A program made the position numbers and the translations under genes. Below are positions 57,422 through 63,871 of a stretch of DNA of 64,000 nt, piece after piece (position 1 is the first letter of the stretch; each line of letters starts with the position of its first letter). Location: the NCBI GenBank assembly GCA_963757115.1, contig CAVWQV010000007.1, positions 1 through 64,000 of the forward strand. Reading direction: 5' to 3'. This stretch comes from CAVWQV01 sp963757115. GTDB lineage: Bacteria > Pseudomonadota > Alphaproteobacteria > Acetobacterales > Acetobacteraceae. The notes beneath the pieces were generated by a model, which saw only the letters and a list, made by a program, of their open reading frames with translations, ran no database searches and had not been told where the DNA came from.

Positions 57422-58285
57422 CTAGGTATCGGCCAGAGCTTTCAGGGTCGCGTCCCGGGCGGCGAAATCACCTGGGGCGTGAAGGGGCTGGATGCACACA
57501 TGCGTGGCACCCGCGTCGAAGTGAGCGCGGAGCTTGCCCCGCACTGTTTCGGCGTCGCCCCATGCGATCATCGCGTCGATCAGCCGGTCACTGCCGCCGT
57601 CGGCGAGATCGGCTTCGGTAAAGCCGATGCGGAGCCAATTGTCCCGATAGTTTGGCAGACCCATGTAGATCGACAACTCGGTCCGGCCGAGCGCACGCGC
57701 CTTCGCGGCATCCGTCTCGATCAGAACCTTCTGCTCGACAGCGAGCCATTTGGAGGGGCCGAGAATGGCCTTCGCCTTGGCGGTGTGCTCCGGCGTGACA
57801 TTGTACGGCAGCGCGCCTCGCGTCCGCTCGCCGGCCAACTTGAGCATCAGCGGCCCAAGTGCGGCGATGGCGAGCGGCCATTCGTCCGCCCCTGCTTGCC
57901 CGCTGACGATCCCGTCGAGGTAGGCCCGCATGGCGGGGACCGGCTTCTCGTACTCGTGGCCGCGCAACCCCGTGACCAGGGGCCGGTGGCTCACGCCGAG
58001 CCCCAGGATGAACCGATCGCCGTAGAGCCTGCCCAGGGTGAGCATCCCGCGCCGGGCCGTGAACGGATCGCGTGCGTAGATATTGGCGATCGAGCTACCG
58101 ATCTTCAGCCGCTTGGTTAGACCGAGCATGTGGCCAGCTAGCGAGAAGGACTCAAAGCCAGTCGCTTCCGGATACCAGAGGGCATCGAAGCCGAGCCCTT
58201 CTACCGTTTGCAGCAGGGGCCCGATTTCCGCGCCCTTGAGGCGGTCCATCCCGTACCAGACGCCGAGTCGGCCGAGTTCCAACAT
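57422..58285 (-). CDS. LLM class flavin-dependent oxidoreductase
   Basis: A 287-residue luciferase-like monooxygenase/reductase with a TIM-barrel fold. MLELGRLGVWYGMDRLKGAE, LQTVEGLGFDALWYPEATGF, LTKRLKIGSSIANIYARDPF, DRFILGLGVSHRPLVTGLRG and PLAIAALGPLMLKLAGERTR are consistent with the F420/FMN-dependent group in which TIGR03620-like members are common. The catalytic substrate is unknown. These enzymes often act on alkanes, sulfonates, nitro compounds or, in actinobacteria, use coenzyme F420; an FMN enzyme is more likely in this clade. The frame is intact. It lies upstream of, and co-directional with, the VOC gene. Confidence 0.82.
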   Translation of the reverse strand: MLELGRLGVWYGMDRLKGAEIGPLLQTVEGLGFDALWYPEATGFESFSLAGHMLGLTKRLKIGSSIANIYARDPFTARRGMLTLGRLYGDRFILGLGVSHRPLVTGLRGHEYEKPVPAMRAYLDGIVSGQAGADEWPLAIAALGPLMLKLAGERTRGALPYNVTPEHTAKAKAILGPSKWLAVEQKVLIETDAAKARALGRTELSIYMGLPNYRDNWLRIGFTEADLADGGSDRLIDAMIAWGDAETVRGKLRAHFDAGATHVCIQPLHAPGDFAARDATLKALADT

Positions 58286-58361
58286 ATCGCCCTCTCATGA
58301 AGGTCGCGCCGCGCTAACCGGCGACCGCAACCCCGTTCCGGTCGGTAAGTAGGCTCTGGCC

Positions 58362-58514
58362 TCAGGGTTTCAGCTTGTCGGCGGCCTTGGTGACGGCGTG
58401 CCCCGCCGCCGATACGTCCTCGCCCGCGCCAGCCGTCGTGTTGCACCTGGTCAGCAAGGACCCGGCGCCGAGCAGAGCCAACAACGAAAGTCAGATCGCG
58501 AGTCGCTTGCGCAT
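58362..58514 (-). pseudogene. Entericidin A/B-family small lipoprotein with in-frame stop and altered lipobox
   Basis: A 50-codon open frame that begins MRKRLAI, then TGA at codon 8, then continues in frame LSLLALLGAGSLLTRCNTTA and AGEDVSAAGHAVTKAADKLK to a natural TGA at 58362-58364. The second half has the entericidin layout: a cysteine followed by a short Gly/Asn/Thr stretch and an amphipathic helix rich in A, D and K, as in the EcnA/EcnB toxin-antidote lipoproteins. Two defects are seen: the TGA within the signal peptide, and Arg immediately before the cysteine (LLTRC), where Ala, Gly or Ser is required for lipoprotein processing. Either it has decayed or bases are wrong, as elsewhere in the window. 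It is too short for usual gene finders. Confidence 0.6.
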
Positions 58515-58540
58515 TGTTCGATCCCTTCTATCGTTGCATC

Positions 58541-58557
58541 CGGGGCTTATGGCCCCG
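58541..58557. other. Hairpin upstream of the entericidin-like gene
   Basis: Perfect 6-base arms CGGGGC (58541-58546) and GCCCCG (58552-58557) with the loop TTATG. It lies 27 bases before the minus-strand entericidin start and about 170 bases before the DedA gene on the plus strand. A leader hairpin or a weak terminator is possible. Confidence 0.3.
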
Positions 58558-58728
58558 ATCTGCCTACTCGTCATCGTCGCGCGCATCGGCGGACATCGCG
58601 ATCAGGGACGAACTCACGGTTTCCTGATCCGTGGGGAGACAACTCGGCGCGGCCGGCCAGCTTGCAACCCTCTGGCCGTGCGGTGCAGACGGGTCGCCAA
58701 CCGCAAGGCGAAGGAGCTGGCCGAACGA

Positions 58729-59313
58729 ATGCATGTTGTTGCCGCTTCCCTTGCCTCGCTTCTCCAGCTTGCGGGTGCGAGCCGGGTCGCCCAGGCGGTC
58801 GCGATCGTCCTCGGGACGTTCATCCTTGAGGATGCAGCGACCGTTCTGGCCGCCATGCGGGCCGACGAGGGCGGGATCCAGATCTGGCTCGCGCTCCTGG
58901 CCCTCTATGTCGGGGTGGTGGTCGGTGACCTTGGGCTCTACGGCCTCGGACGCCTTTCGGCGCGGAGCGCCTGGATCGCCCAATTCGTGCCGCCGGAACG
59001 ATCGCAGGCTCTCGGGAGCTGGCTTAGGGGGCGCGTGTTCAAGGTCGTGCTGGTGAGCCGCTTCCTGCCGGGTATGCGGCTTCCCGCCTACACCGCCTGC
59101 GGCTTCCTCCGCGCCGATTTCGGCCGATTTGCCGGAGCTGCCATCATCGCCACCCTGGCCTGGACGACGCTCCTGTTCGGCGTCTCGCTCCGGCTCGGCC
59201 AGGTGTTGATCGACCATTTTGGCGCTTGGCGCTGGGCTGGAGCGGCTGGCTTCGCCCTCGCTCTGCTGGTCGTCGGCCGGCTGGCGACCCGCGCGCCGTC
59301 CGCCGTCCGGTGA
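58729..59313 (+). CDS. DedA / SNARE-associated (VTT domain) membrane protein, copy 2
   Basis: A 194-residue membrane protein. SRVAQAVAIVLGTFILEDAA contains the acidic re-entrant region with E-D, followed by LLALYVGVVVGDLGLYGLGR with the conserved G-D-x-x-x-Y-x-x-G motif. The arginine segment reads FKVVLVSRFLPGMRLPAYTA (R-F-x-P-G-x-R-x-P-x-Y), followed by ACGFLRADFGRFAGAAIIAT. This copy preserves the DedA arginines better than the one at 47746. The start at 58729 is chosen because family similarity begins here and AGGAG lies upstream; the frame extends 118 codons further with no similarity. Its stop TGA overlaps the GTG of the next gene (GTGA), so it is translationally coupled to the ATP-grasp protein. 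It probably moves a lipid (polyprenyl phosphate or phospholipid) across the inner membrane. Confidence 0.85.
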   Translation: MHVVAASLASLLQLAGASRVAQAVAIVLGTFILEDAATVLAAMRADEGGIQIWLALLALYVGVVVGDLGLYGLGRLSARSAWIAQFVPPERSQALGSWLRGRVFKVVLVSRFLPGMRLPAYTACGFLRADFGRFAGAAIIATLAWTTLLFGVSLRLGQVLIDHFGAWRWAGAAGFALALLVVGRLATRAPSAVR

Positions 59314-60410
59314 AGCTCGAAGCGGCACTCCGGGCCGCGCCGAAACGTGGGCGGCGAGACAAACCGGTCTCCTTTTTCGAGTTCTGGCCGGGATGGCTGT
59401 TCTACACGCCCGTGGTGCTGCATTGGATGGCGCTCGGGATCCGTCACCGCGGGATGCTGCTACCGACCGCCGCCAACCCTTTCATCACCGGCGGAGGGCT
59501 TTGCGGCGAATCGAAGACCGCCATTCTCGATCAGGTGGCGGGCGAGGCACGCCGTCTTTTGGTGCCTTACACGTCCATGGTGACCGGGGCGGATCCCGAC
59601 ATTGATCTCGGCCTGGCCGAACAGGCGCTGGCCGGTGCGGGCCTCGCGTTCCCGCTGGTTGCGAAGCCGGATATCGGCTGCAATGGCACCGGAGTGCGGT
59701 TGGTGCACAACCGGGAAGGCCTCGCCCGCTATCTCCGCGAGTTTCCGAGAATGCGGCGCGTCGTCTTCCAGGCGTTCGCGCCCGAGATCGGCGAGGCTGG
59801 GCTGTTCTATGTGCGCCCGCCGGGCGCGACCTGCGGGCGCATCACTTCGGTCACCTTCAAGCACGCGCCGACGGTGGTGGGCGACGGCCGAAGGACATTG
59901 CGCGATCTGATCCTGGCCGACGCGCGCGCCGGGCGAGTGCCGCATTTGTATCTTCCGCGGCTGGCGGATCGGCTGGATACGGTCCCGGCCGCGTCAGAAC
60001 GGGTGCAGCTCGTTTTCGTCGGCAATCACTGCAAGGGCTCGGTCTTCGAGGACGGGCGCGGCGAAGCGACCGACGCGCTGGCCGCGGTGGTCGAGCAGGT
60101 CGCGCAGGCACTGCCGGAGTTCCACTTCGGCCGAATCGACGTCCGATTCTCGTCGCGTGCGGCCCTGCGCCGGGGCGAAGGTCTGCGGATCATCGAAATC
60201 AACGGGGTCGGGTCCGAAGCGACGCACATCTGGGACCGGAGTACAACGTTGCTGGATGCTTGGCGGACCCAGTTCCAGCACTATGGCGCCGCATTCCGTA
60301 TCGGGGCGGCGAACCGCGCGCGGGGCTACCGCTCGAGTGGTTTCATGGAAACGCTTCGGCTCTGGCGGCTGCAGAAGCGGCTGCTTAGGTCATACCCGCT
60401 GAACGACTAA
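59310..60410 (+). CDS. ATP-grasp family protein (D-alanine-D-alanine ligase / carboxylate-amine ligase-like)
   Basis: A 366-residue cytoplasmic enzyme. VSFFEFWPGWLFYTPVVLHW and MALGIRHRGMLLPTAANPFI form a distinctive N-terminal part, then FITGGGLCGESKTAILDQVA. The ATP-grasp core follows: LAFPLVAKPDIGCNGTGVRL with the nucleotide-binding lysine, VVFQAFAPEIGEAGLFYVRP, and the metal-binding end FHFGRIDVRFSS plus LRIIEINGVGSEATHIWDRS (the D and E/N ligands of the family). It joins a carboxylate to an amine (or other nucleophile) using ATP. GTG at 59310 overlaps the DedA stop, so the two are made together. The substrate is unknown; possibilities include peptidoglycan or lipid head-group modification. 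Confidence 0.82.
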   Translation: MKLEAALRAAPKRGRRDKPVSFFEFWPGWLFYTPVVLHWMALGIRHRGMLLPTAANPFITGGGLCGESKTAILDQVAGEARRLLVPYTSMVTGADPDIDLGLAEQALAGAGLAFPLVAKPDIGCNGTGVRLVHNREGLARYLREFPRMRRVVFQAFAPEIGEAGLFYVRPPGATCGRITSVTFKHAPTVVGDGRRTLRDLILADARAGRVPHLYLPRLADRLDTVPAASERVQLVFVGNHCKGSVFEDGRGEATDALAAVVEQVAQALPEFHFGRIDVRFSSRAALRRGEGLRIIEINGVGSEATHIWDRSTTLLDAWRTQFQHYGAAFRIGAANRARGYRSSGFMETLRLWRLQKRLLRSYPLND

Positions 60411-60479
60411 GCAGGCCCTTGTAGCAAATAGCCGCGCGGCGAGAATGGAACCGCGGCGGGCCGTCTATCCTTGCCCGGC

Positions 60480-60767
60480 TCAGGCGCCCAGGGTCCCATG
60501 CAGCAAAAGTGAACACGCGCTGAAGGCCATTCCCTCGTCCCAGAGGCCAAGGGTGGCACTTCCCAGCCGTTCTCGACGTCGCGTCGCTCGAAAGAAAGCG
60601 ACGATGCTGGCGAGAGAGTACAGGAGGGCCAGCAATCGTCCGGTATCGTACCACGAGCGCAGGCCGAATAGGGACGGACCGACGGCAAAGGCGCTGACGA
60701 GCGCAAATCGGACACCGCACTCCGACAGCGCCCGCCGCGATCGTCCGTCAAAGCGCGAACTCACCAT
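60480..60767 (-). CDS. Small hypothetical membrane protein
   Basis: A 95-residue frame from ATG at 60767 with three hydrophobic stretches: GVRFALVSAFAVGPSLFGL, LLALLYSLASIVAFF and GMAFSACSLLLHGTLGA, separated by a basic cluster RATRRRERLG. The ending LWDEGMAFSACSLLLH resembles the WDE-AxAFxxLxLLxH ends of small membrane proteins I associate with Acetobacteraceae polysaccharide loci, but this is not certain. There is no strong ribosome site; a TTG start at 60827 would overlap the upstream small gene. Confidence is moderate because length and composition alone cannot prove it is coding. Confidence 0.45.
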   Translation of the reverse strand: MVSSRFDGRSRRALSECGVRFALVSAFAVGPSLFGLRSWYDTGRLLALLYSLASIVAFFRATRRRERLGSATLGLWDEGMAFSACSLLLHGTLGA

Positions 60768-60807
60768 ATCGCCACGTATCCGGTCAGCACTCGATCGTTG
60801 GAGCGAC

Positions 60808-61011
60808 TCAGTGGGTGACGGGCTCAAACAGCGTCGCAGGAGACGCGCTCACTACCGGATCGACGGGCGTCGGCAGCCCATCGACCGCTCGCGCCTGGCG
60901 GGTAGCTTCGTCGGTGTTAGCCGGGCTGGTTGCCTCCGAAGGTGCTCTCCGGTCGTTGATCGGCGGGCTAGGAGGCGGGTACGGCAGCATCGCATACTGA
61001 AAACTCCGCAT
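60808..61011 (-). CDS. Small Pro/Thr-rich hypothetical protein
   Basis: A 67-residue frame from ATG at 61011, preceded by a good ribosome site (GGGAG, 6 bases before the ATG). It begins MRSFQYAMLPYPPPSPP and ends FEPVTH, and contains no cysteine or membrane segment. It sits 40 bases before the small membrane-protein frame on the same strand, so the two may form an operon. I do not recognise it. The ribosome site is the main support; composition is typical of disordered linkers and could also arise by chance in GC-rich DNA. Confidence 0.35.
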   Translation of the reverse strand: MRSFQYAMLPYPPPSPPINDRRAPSEATSPANTDEATRQARAVDGLPTPVDPVVSASPATLFEPVTH

Positions 61012-61044
61012 TTCAGGCTCCCAACGAATTTTCCTCCGTTGCAC

Positions 61045-61851
61045 CGAGAATGAGCTTCCCCGAGTGTGAAGTCGATGTGGATTCCGGGGCGGCGAAATAT
61101 GAATGCCATATAAAACTGCGATCGCTGGGCCGCCACTTTTCGGACCTCTATTTCGTCACTTGCCAATCCCCATCGCATTTATATTCGGTTTGCATAATTC
61201 TTTGCAGCGATGTGCCACGCCCTGATTCCGATCGCGTGCTGGGTCAGTCTCCGGATCGTTCTCGTGACTGCGATCGTCCCGTCCTCTGCTTTTGGCATCG
61301 GCCTCGGACGAATGCCCCGCAGACTGTCCGCTCGGTTCTCGACGGTGAGGCTGGCGGGCCAGGATAATGCCCTGCACGGAACCCGCCGCCGCCCAGCGCA
61401 CTGGGGCGTCAACGGGTGATCCAGTACCGGCCCGCAACGGTGTGGGGTCGATGCCTAGGTACAGCCCAGCGTTTGCGCCCTGCGCTCCTGGTTCTCAAGC
61501 TGCTGTTGATGGTTGCAGCAGTCATCATCGGAACCGCTCTTGTCCAGAACGTGACAGAAGCGCTGATGCAGCTCGCTGGCGAGCAGCCGTCGCAAGTCGT
61601 AACGCCTTGCAGATGATCCTGCCGTGGTCGAGATCTGTATCACACTCGCCAAAACGGAAGTCTATGGAAGCAGGCTCGCAACTCGATCAACGTCGTGCGC
61701 GCGCCAGTGGGCATTCAGGCGACCTTTGCGATGTGCAACCTGAGCGCCGATCCATCGGTTCGCCACACCACTCATTGTCGAGCGACATCGATTTTATACT
61801 TTTAAAGGACAAGCTTAGCTTCCGCTAAGATCTAGCAACCGGAGTTCTCGC
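61045..61851. other. 800-base region without a convincing gene
   Basis: This stretch has lower GC patches than its surroundings (for example 61085-61200 and 61780-61835) and no frame with family similarity. Two short overlapping plus-strand frames (61210-61419 and, from a GTG, 61416-61616) contain a hydrophobic segment each, such as LVLKLLLMVAAVIIGTALV, and are joined by a GTGA overlap; they may be real but unsupported small membrane proteins or debris of older genes. A TATACT-like box at about 61794-61799 lies upstream of the gene at 61852. I see no tRNA, transposase end or direct repeat. Confidence 0.4.
61814..61829. promoter_or_regulatory. Perfect 6-base hairpin in the leader of the 61852 gene
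   Basis: Arms CTTAGC (61814-61819) and GCTAAG (61824-61829) with the tetraloop TTCC, 22 bases before the start codon at 61852 and just upstream of its GGAG ribosome site. It could be a leader hairpin affecting translation, or the terminator of something upstream. It stands out in an otherwise GC-rich sequence. Confidence 0.3.
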
Positions 61852-62433
61852 ATGCATATCGGACCCCGAAGAGTTCCGGCCCACCCAGCCCCGCCGGTCG
61901 AGACTTTCGACTTGCAGGACGACAACTCGGCGATGCTGGACTGCATCGGCGACGTCTCGGACGTTCATGCCTTGATACTCGGCGAGCACGGGTTAGAGCT
62001 GATGTGCTCGCTGATTCGGCGCGGCTGCGCCACGGCCGCCGTGCTCAGGTTAAATGAAAAGGCTGACGCACAAACCGCAGATCTGGTGGTGATCCCGCAC
62101 GCGACGGGCGTGGGCGTCGTCGAGCAGGCGAACATCGCGCCCGCGCTTTGCTCCGCGCTGCATCAGGCCTGGGAGGATGGCGACCTCGTGGGCTTCGCTC
62201 GCGTGCGGGACCTGCTCGACCCCTTGCACTCGGCGCTGTTCGCAGAGACCAACCCGATCCCGCTGAAGGCCGCATTGGCGGAGCTCTTGCTCTGCTCGGA
62301 CGAGCTGCGGCTGCCGCTCACCCGCCGCACCGCTGCAACGCGCGATCGCCTCGCGCAGGTGCTGCCGAACCTCATGATTGCAGAGGAGCACGCTGCCACG
62401 ATGCCGCAGGTCGGCGCAGTCGTCTCCGCATAG
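61852..62433 (+). CDS. Chimeric hypothetical protein with a DapA-like C-terminal segment
   Basis: A 193-residue frame with GGAG 9-12 bases before its ATG. Residues 1-85 contain DVHALILGEHGLELMCSLIR, RGCATAAVLRLNE and TADLVVIPHA, a short pattern I do not recognise with certainty; it resembles a Rossmann-like fragment. From about residue 86 to 175 (62107-62376) it matches the C-terminal helices of dihydrodipicolinate synthase (DapA): NIAPALCSALHQAWEDGDL, RDLLDPLHSALFAETNPIPL and ELRLPLTRRTAATRDRLAQV are very close to the alphaproteobacterial DapA ending. The catalytic barrel with the Schiff-base lysine is absent, so it cannot be an active DapA. It may be a fossil recombination product or a regulator that borrowed the DapA oligomerisation part. 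Confidence 0.6.
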   Translation: MHIGPRRVPAHPAPPVETFDLQDDNSAMLDCIGDVSDVHALILGEHGLELMCSLIRRGCATAAVLRLNEKADAQTADLVVIPHATGVGVVEQANIAPALCSALHQAWEDGDLVGFARVRDLLDPLHSALFAETNPIPLKAALAELLLCSDELRLPLTRRTAATRDRLAQVLPNLMIAEEHAATMPQVGAVVSA

Positions 62434-62512
62434 GATGGTCCATGTCCTACCGCGCCCTGGCGGCGCATCACTTCGCGGACATGCCTTCGCGATCGAGGAC
62501 AACCTCGCCTTG

Positions 62513-62914
62513 ATGCGATGGGCCGCCCTTGTCTCTTCCATGGGCTACCGCGTGGTCGTCAACCTCGGTTACGCCGGTTGCGACGAGGTCATCGAAGTTT
62601 TCCTCGATCCCATCCCGTCGCCGGCCTTCATCATCCAGCAAACCGAGTCCGGCGTCGTGCTGGTTGATCGACTTGGCATGACCCTCCGGTTCGCCAAATT
62701 AACGGACGTGCTGCTGGCGATGGTTCCGCTGGGGAAAGTAGCAAGGCGCGAGGTCCTGCGGGCGAGCAGACCGCCGTGGCTCCCGGTAATCTCGAGCCGG
62801 ACGCACACTCTTCTGGGCGGCGCGTGGCGGTGTGCCCGGCGCATTGCTGGGCGGAGCCGGCGCGGAGGTGAAGCCGGCCGGCCGCAGGATTACGCCCGGC
62901 ACCGTACAAAGTAG
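62513..62914 (+). CDS. Hypothetical protein
   Basis: A 133-residue frame from ATG at 62513 (MRWAALVSSMGYRVVV). The first 105 residues read like a compact alpha/beta protein: LGYAGCDEVIEVFLDPIPSP, AFIIQQTESGVVLVDRLGMT, LRFAKLTDVLLAMVPLGKVA. The rest (from GGAWRCARRIAG to the end) is Arg/Gly-rich and looks like read-through past a lost stop. The same frame is open upstream to 62378 with ASLRGHAFAIEDNLALMRWA, so the true start may be earlier. I do not recognise the family. It lies 80 bases after the chimeric gene and 106 bases before uppP. Confidence 0.5.
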   Translation: MRWAALVSSMGYRVVVNLGYAGCDEVIEVFLDPIPSPAFIIQQTESGVVLVDRLGMTLRFAKLTDVLLAMVPLGKVARREVLRASRPPWLPVISSRTHTLLGGAWRCARRIAGRSRRGGEAGRPQDYARHRTK

Positions 62915-63020
62915 TTCCGGCGTTCGACCGAACCAGAGTACACCGCACGCGGGGGTTGCCAAGCAGTGTCGTTTTTTGCGAGGAACGCCCCGCCCACAGC
63001 AGGCCGGAGCCGCCGAGCGC

Positions 63021-63869
63021 ATGACTACCCTGCAAGCGATCGTCATCGCCATCCTCCAGGGTGCGACCGAGCTGTTTCCGGTGAGCAGCCTGGGACACGC
63101 CGTTGTGCTGCCCCCGCTGCTCGGCTGGTCCATCGATCAACGGTCGCCGGCGTTTCTGCCGTTCCTGGTGATGCTGCATCTCGGCACGGCGATAGCCTTG
63201 CTGCTTTACTTTTGGCGCGACTGGTGGGCGCTGCTGACCGGGGTGCTGGGCCTCGGGCCGCGCTACCGGGTCGGCCAGAGCCGGCGCCTGCTGCTTCTTA
63301 TCGTGATCGCGACTATCCCGGCTGTGGTGATCGGGTTCCTGTTCGAGAAGCCGTTGCGCAGCCTGTTCGGCACTCCCCTCGTCGCGGCCGCCTTCCTGGT
63401 CGTCAACGGCCTCCTGCTGCTGTTCGGCGAACGGCTGCGCCGGCGCAACGCCGAGCACGGCGCGCTGTCGTCCATCACCATGTTCGATTCGGTCATGATC
63501 GGCTGCTGGCAATGCACGGCGCTGATCCCGGGTATTTCGCGCTCCGGCGCGACGATTGTCGGCGGCCTGCTGCGCGGCATCGACCACGGGGGGGCCGCGC
63601 ATTTCTCCTTTTTGATTGCAACCCCCATCATCCTCGGCGCCACCGCCCTGGAAGTGCCGAAGCTCCTGCACGAAAGCATCCCAGCCGGGGTGTTCGAGCT
63701 GTCGCTGGCCGCGGCCGTGATCGCCGGCGTGACCGCATTCGCGAGCACGGCCTTCCTGATGCGCTATTTCCGGTCCCACGACGCTTGGGCGCTGAACCCG
63801 TTCGCCTATTATTGCCTGGTGTTCGGGCTTGGCAGCCTCGCACTGCTGACGTTCGTCATCGGGGCCTGA
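63021..63869 (+). CDS. uppP: Undecaprenyl-diphosphatase (UppP/BacA)
   Basis: A 282-residue integral membrane enzyme that removes a phosphate from undecaprenyl diphosphate to recycle the lipid carrier of peptidoglycan and polysaccharide synthesis. The two active-site motifs are GATELFPVSSLGH at 14-26 (canonical form E/QGxTEFLPVSSxGH) and LIPGISRSGATIVGGLLRGI with the catalytic arginine and serine. Between and after them lie typical hydrophobic helices such as LLLIVIATIPAVVIGFLFEK, FSFLIATPIILGATALEVPK and LVFGLGSLALLTFVIGA. I use the ATG at 63021, where the motif-bearing first helix begins; the frame extends 63 codons upstream without similarity. The LGH variant of the first motif marks the divergent alphaproteobacterial subgroup. 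Confidence 0.93.
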   Translation: MTTLQAIVIAILQGATELFPVSSLGHAVVLPPLLGWSIDQRSPAFLPFLVMLHLGTAIALLLYFWRDWWALLTGVLGLGPRYRVGQSRRLLLLIVIATIPAVVIGFLFEKPLRSLFGTPLVAAAFLVVNGLLLLFGERLRRRNAEHGALSSITMFDSVMIGCWQCTALIPGISRSGATIVGGLLRGIDHGGAAHFSFLIATPIILGATALEVPKLLHESIPAGVFELSLAAAVIAGVTAFASTAFLMRYFRSHDAWALNPFAYYCLVFGLGSLALLTFVIGA

Positions 63870-63871
63870 CA

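Noticed and set aside
61050..61367. A 105-codon plus-strand frame in the gene-poor region
   Set aside because: It is rich in Cys and Arg with no domain pattern, and overlaps other equally weak frames on both strands.
63021..63060. Loss of the active-site glutamate in uppP
   Set aside because: The Q-G-A-T-E form of the first motif is common in UppP proteins, so this is a normal variant and not a defect.
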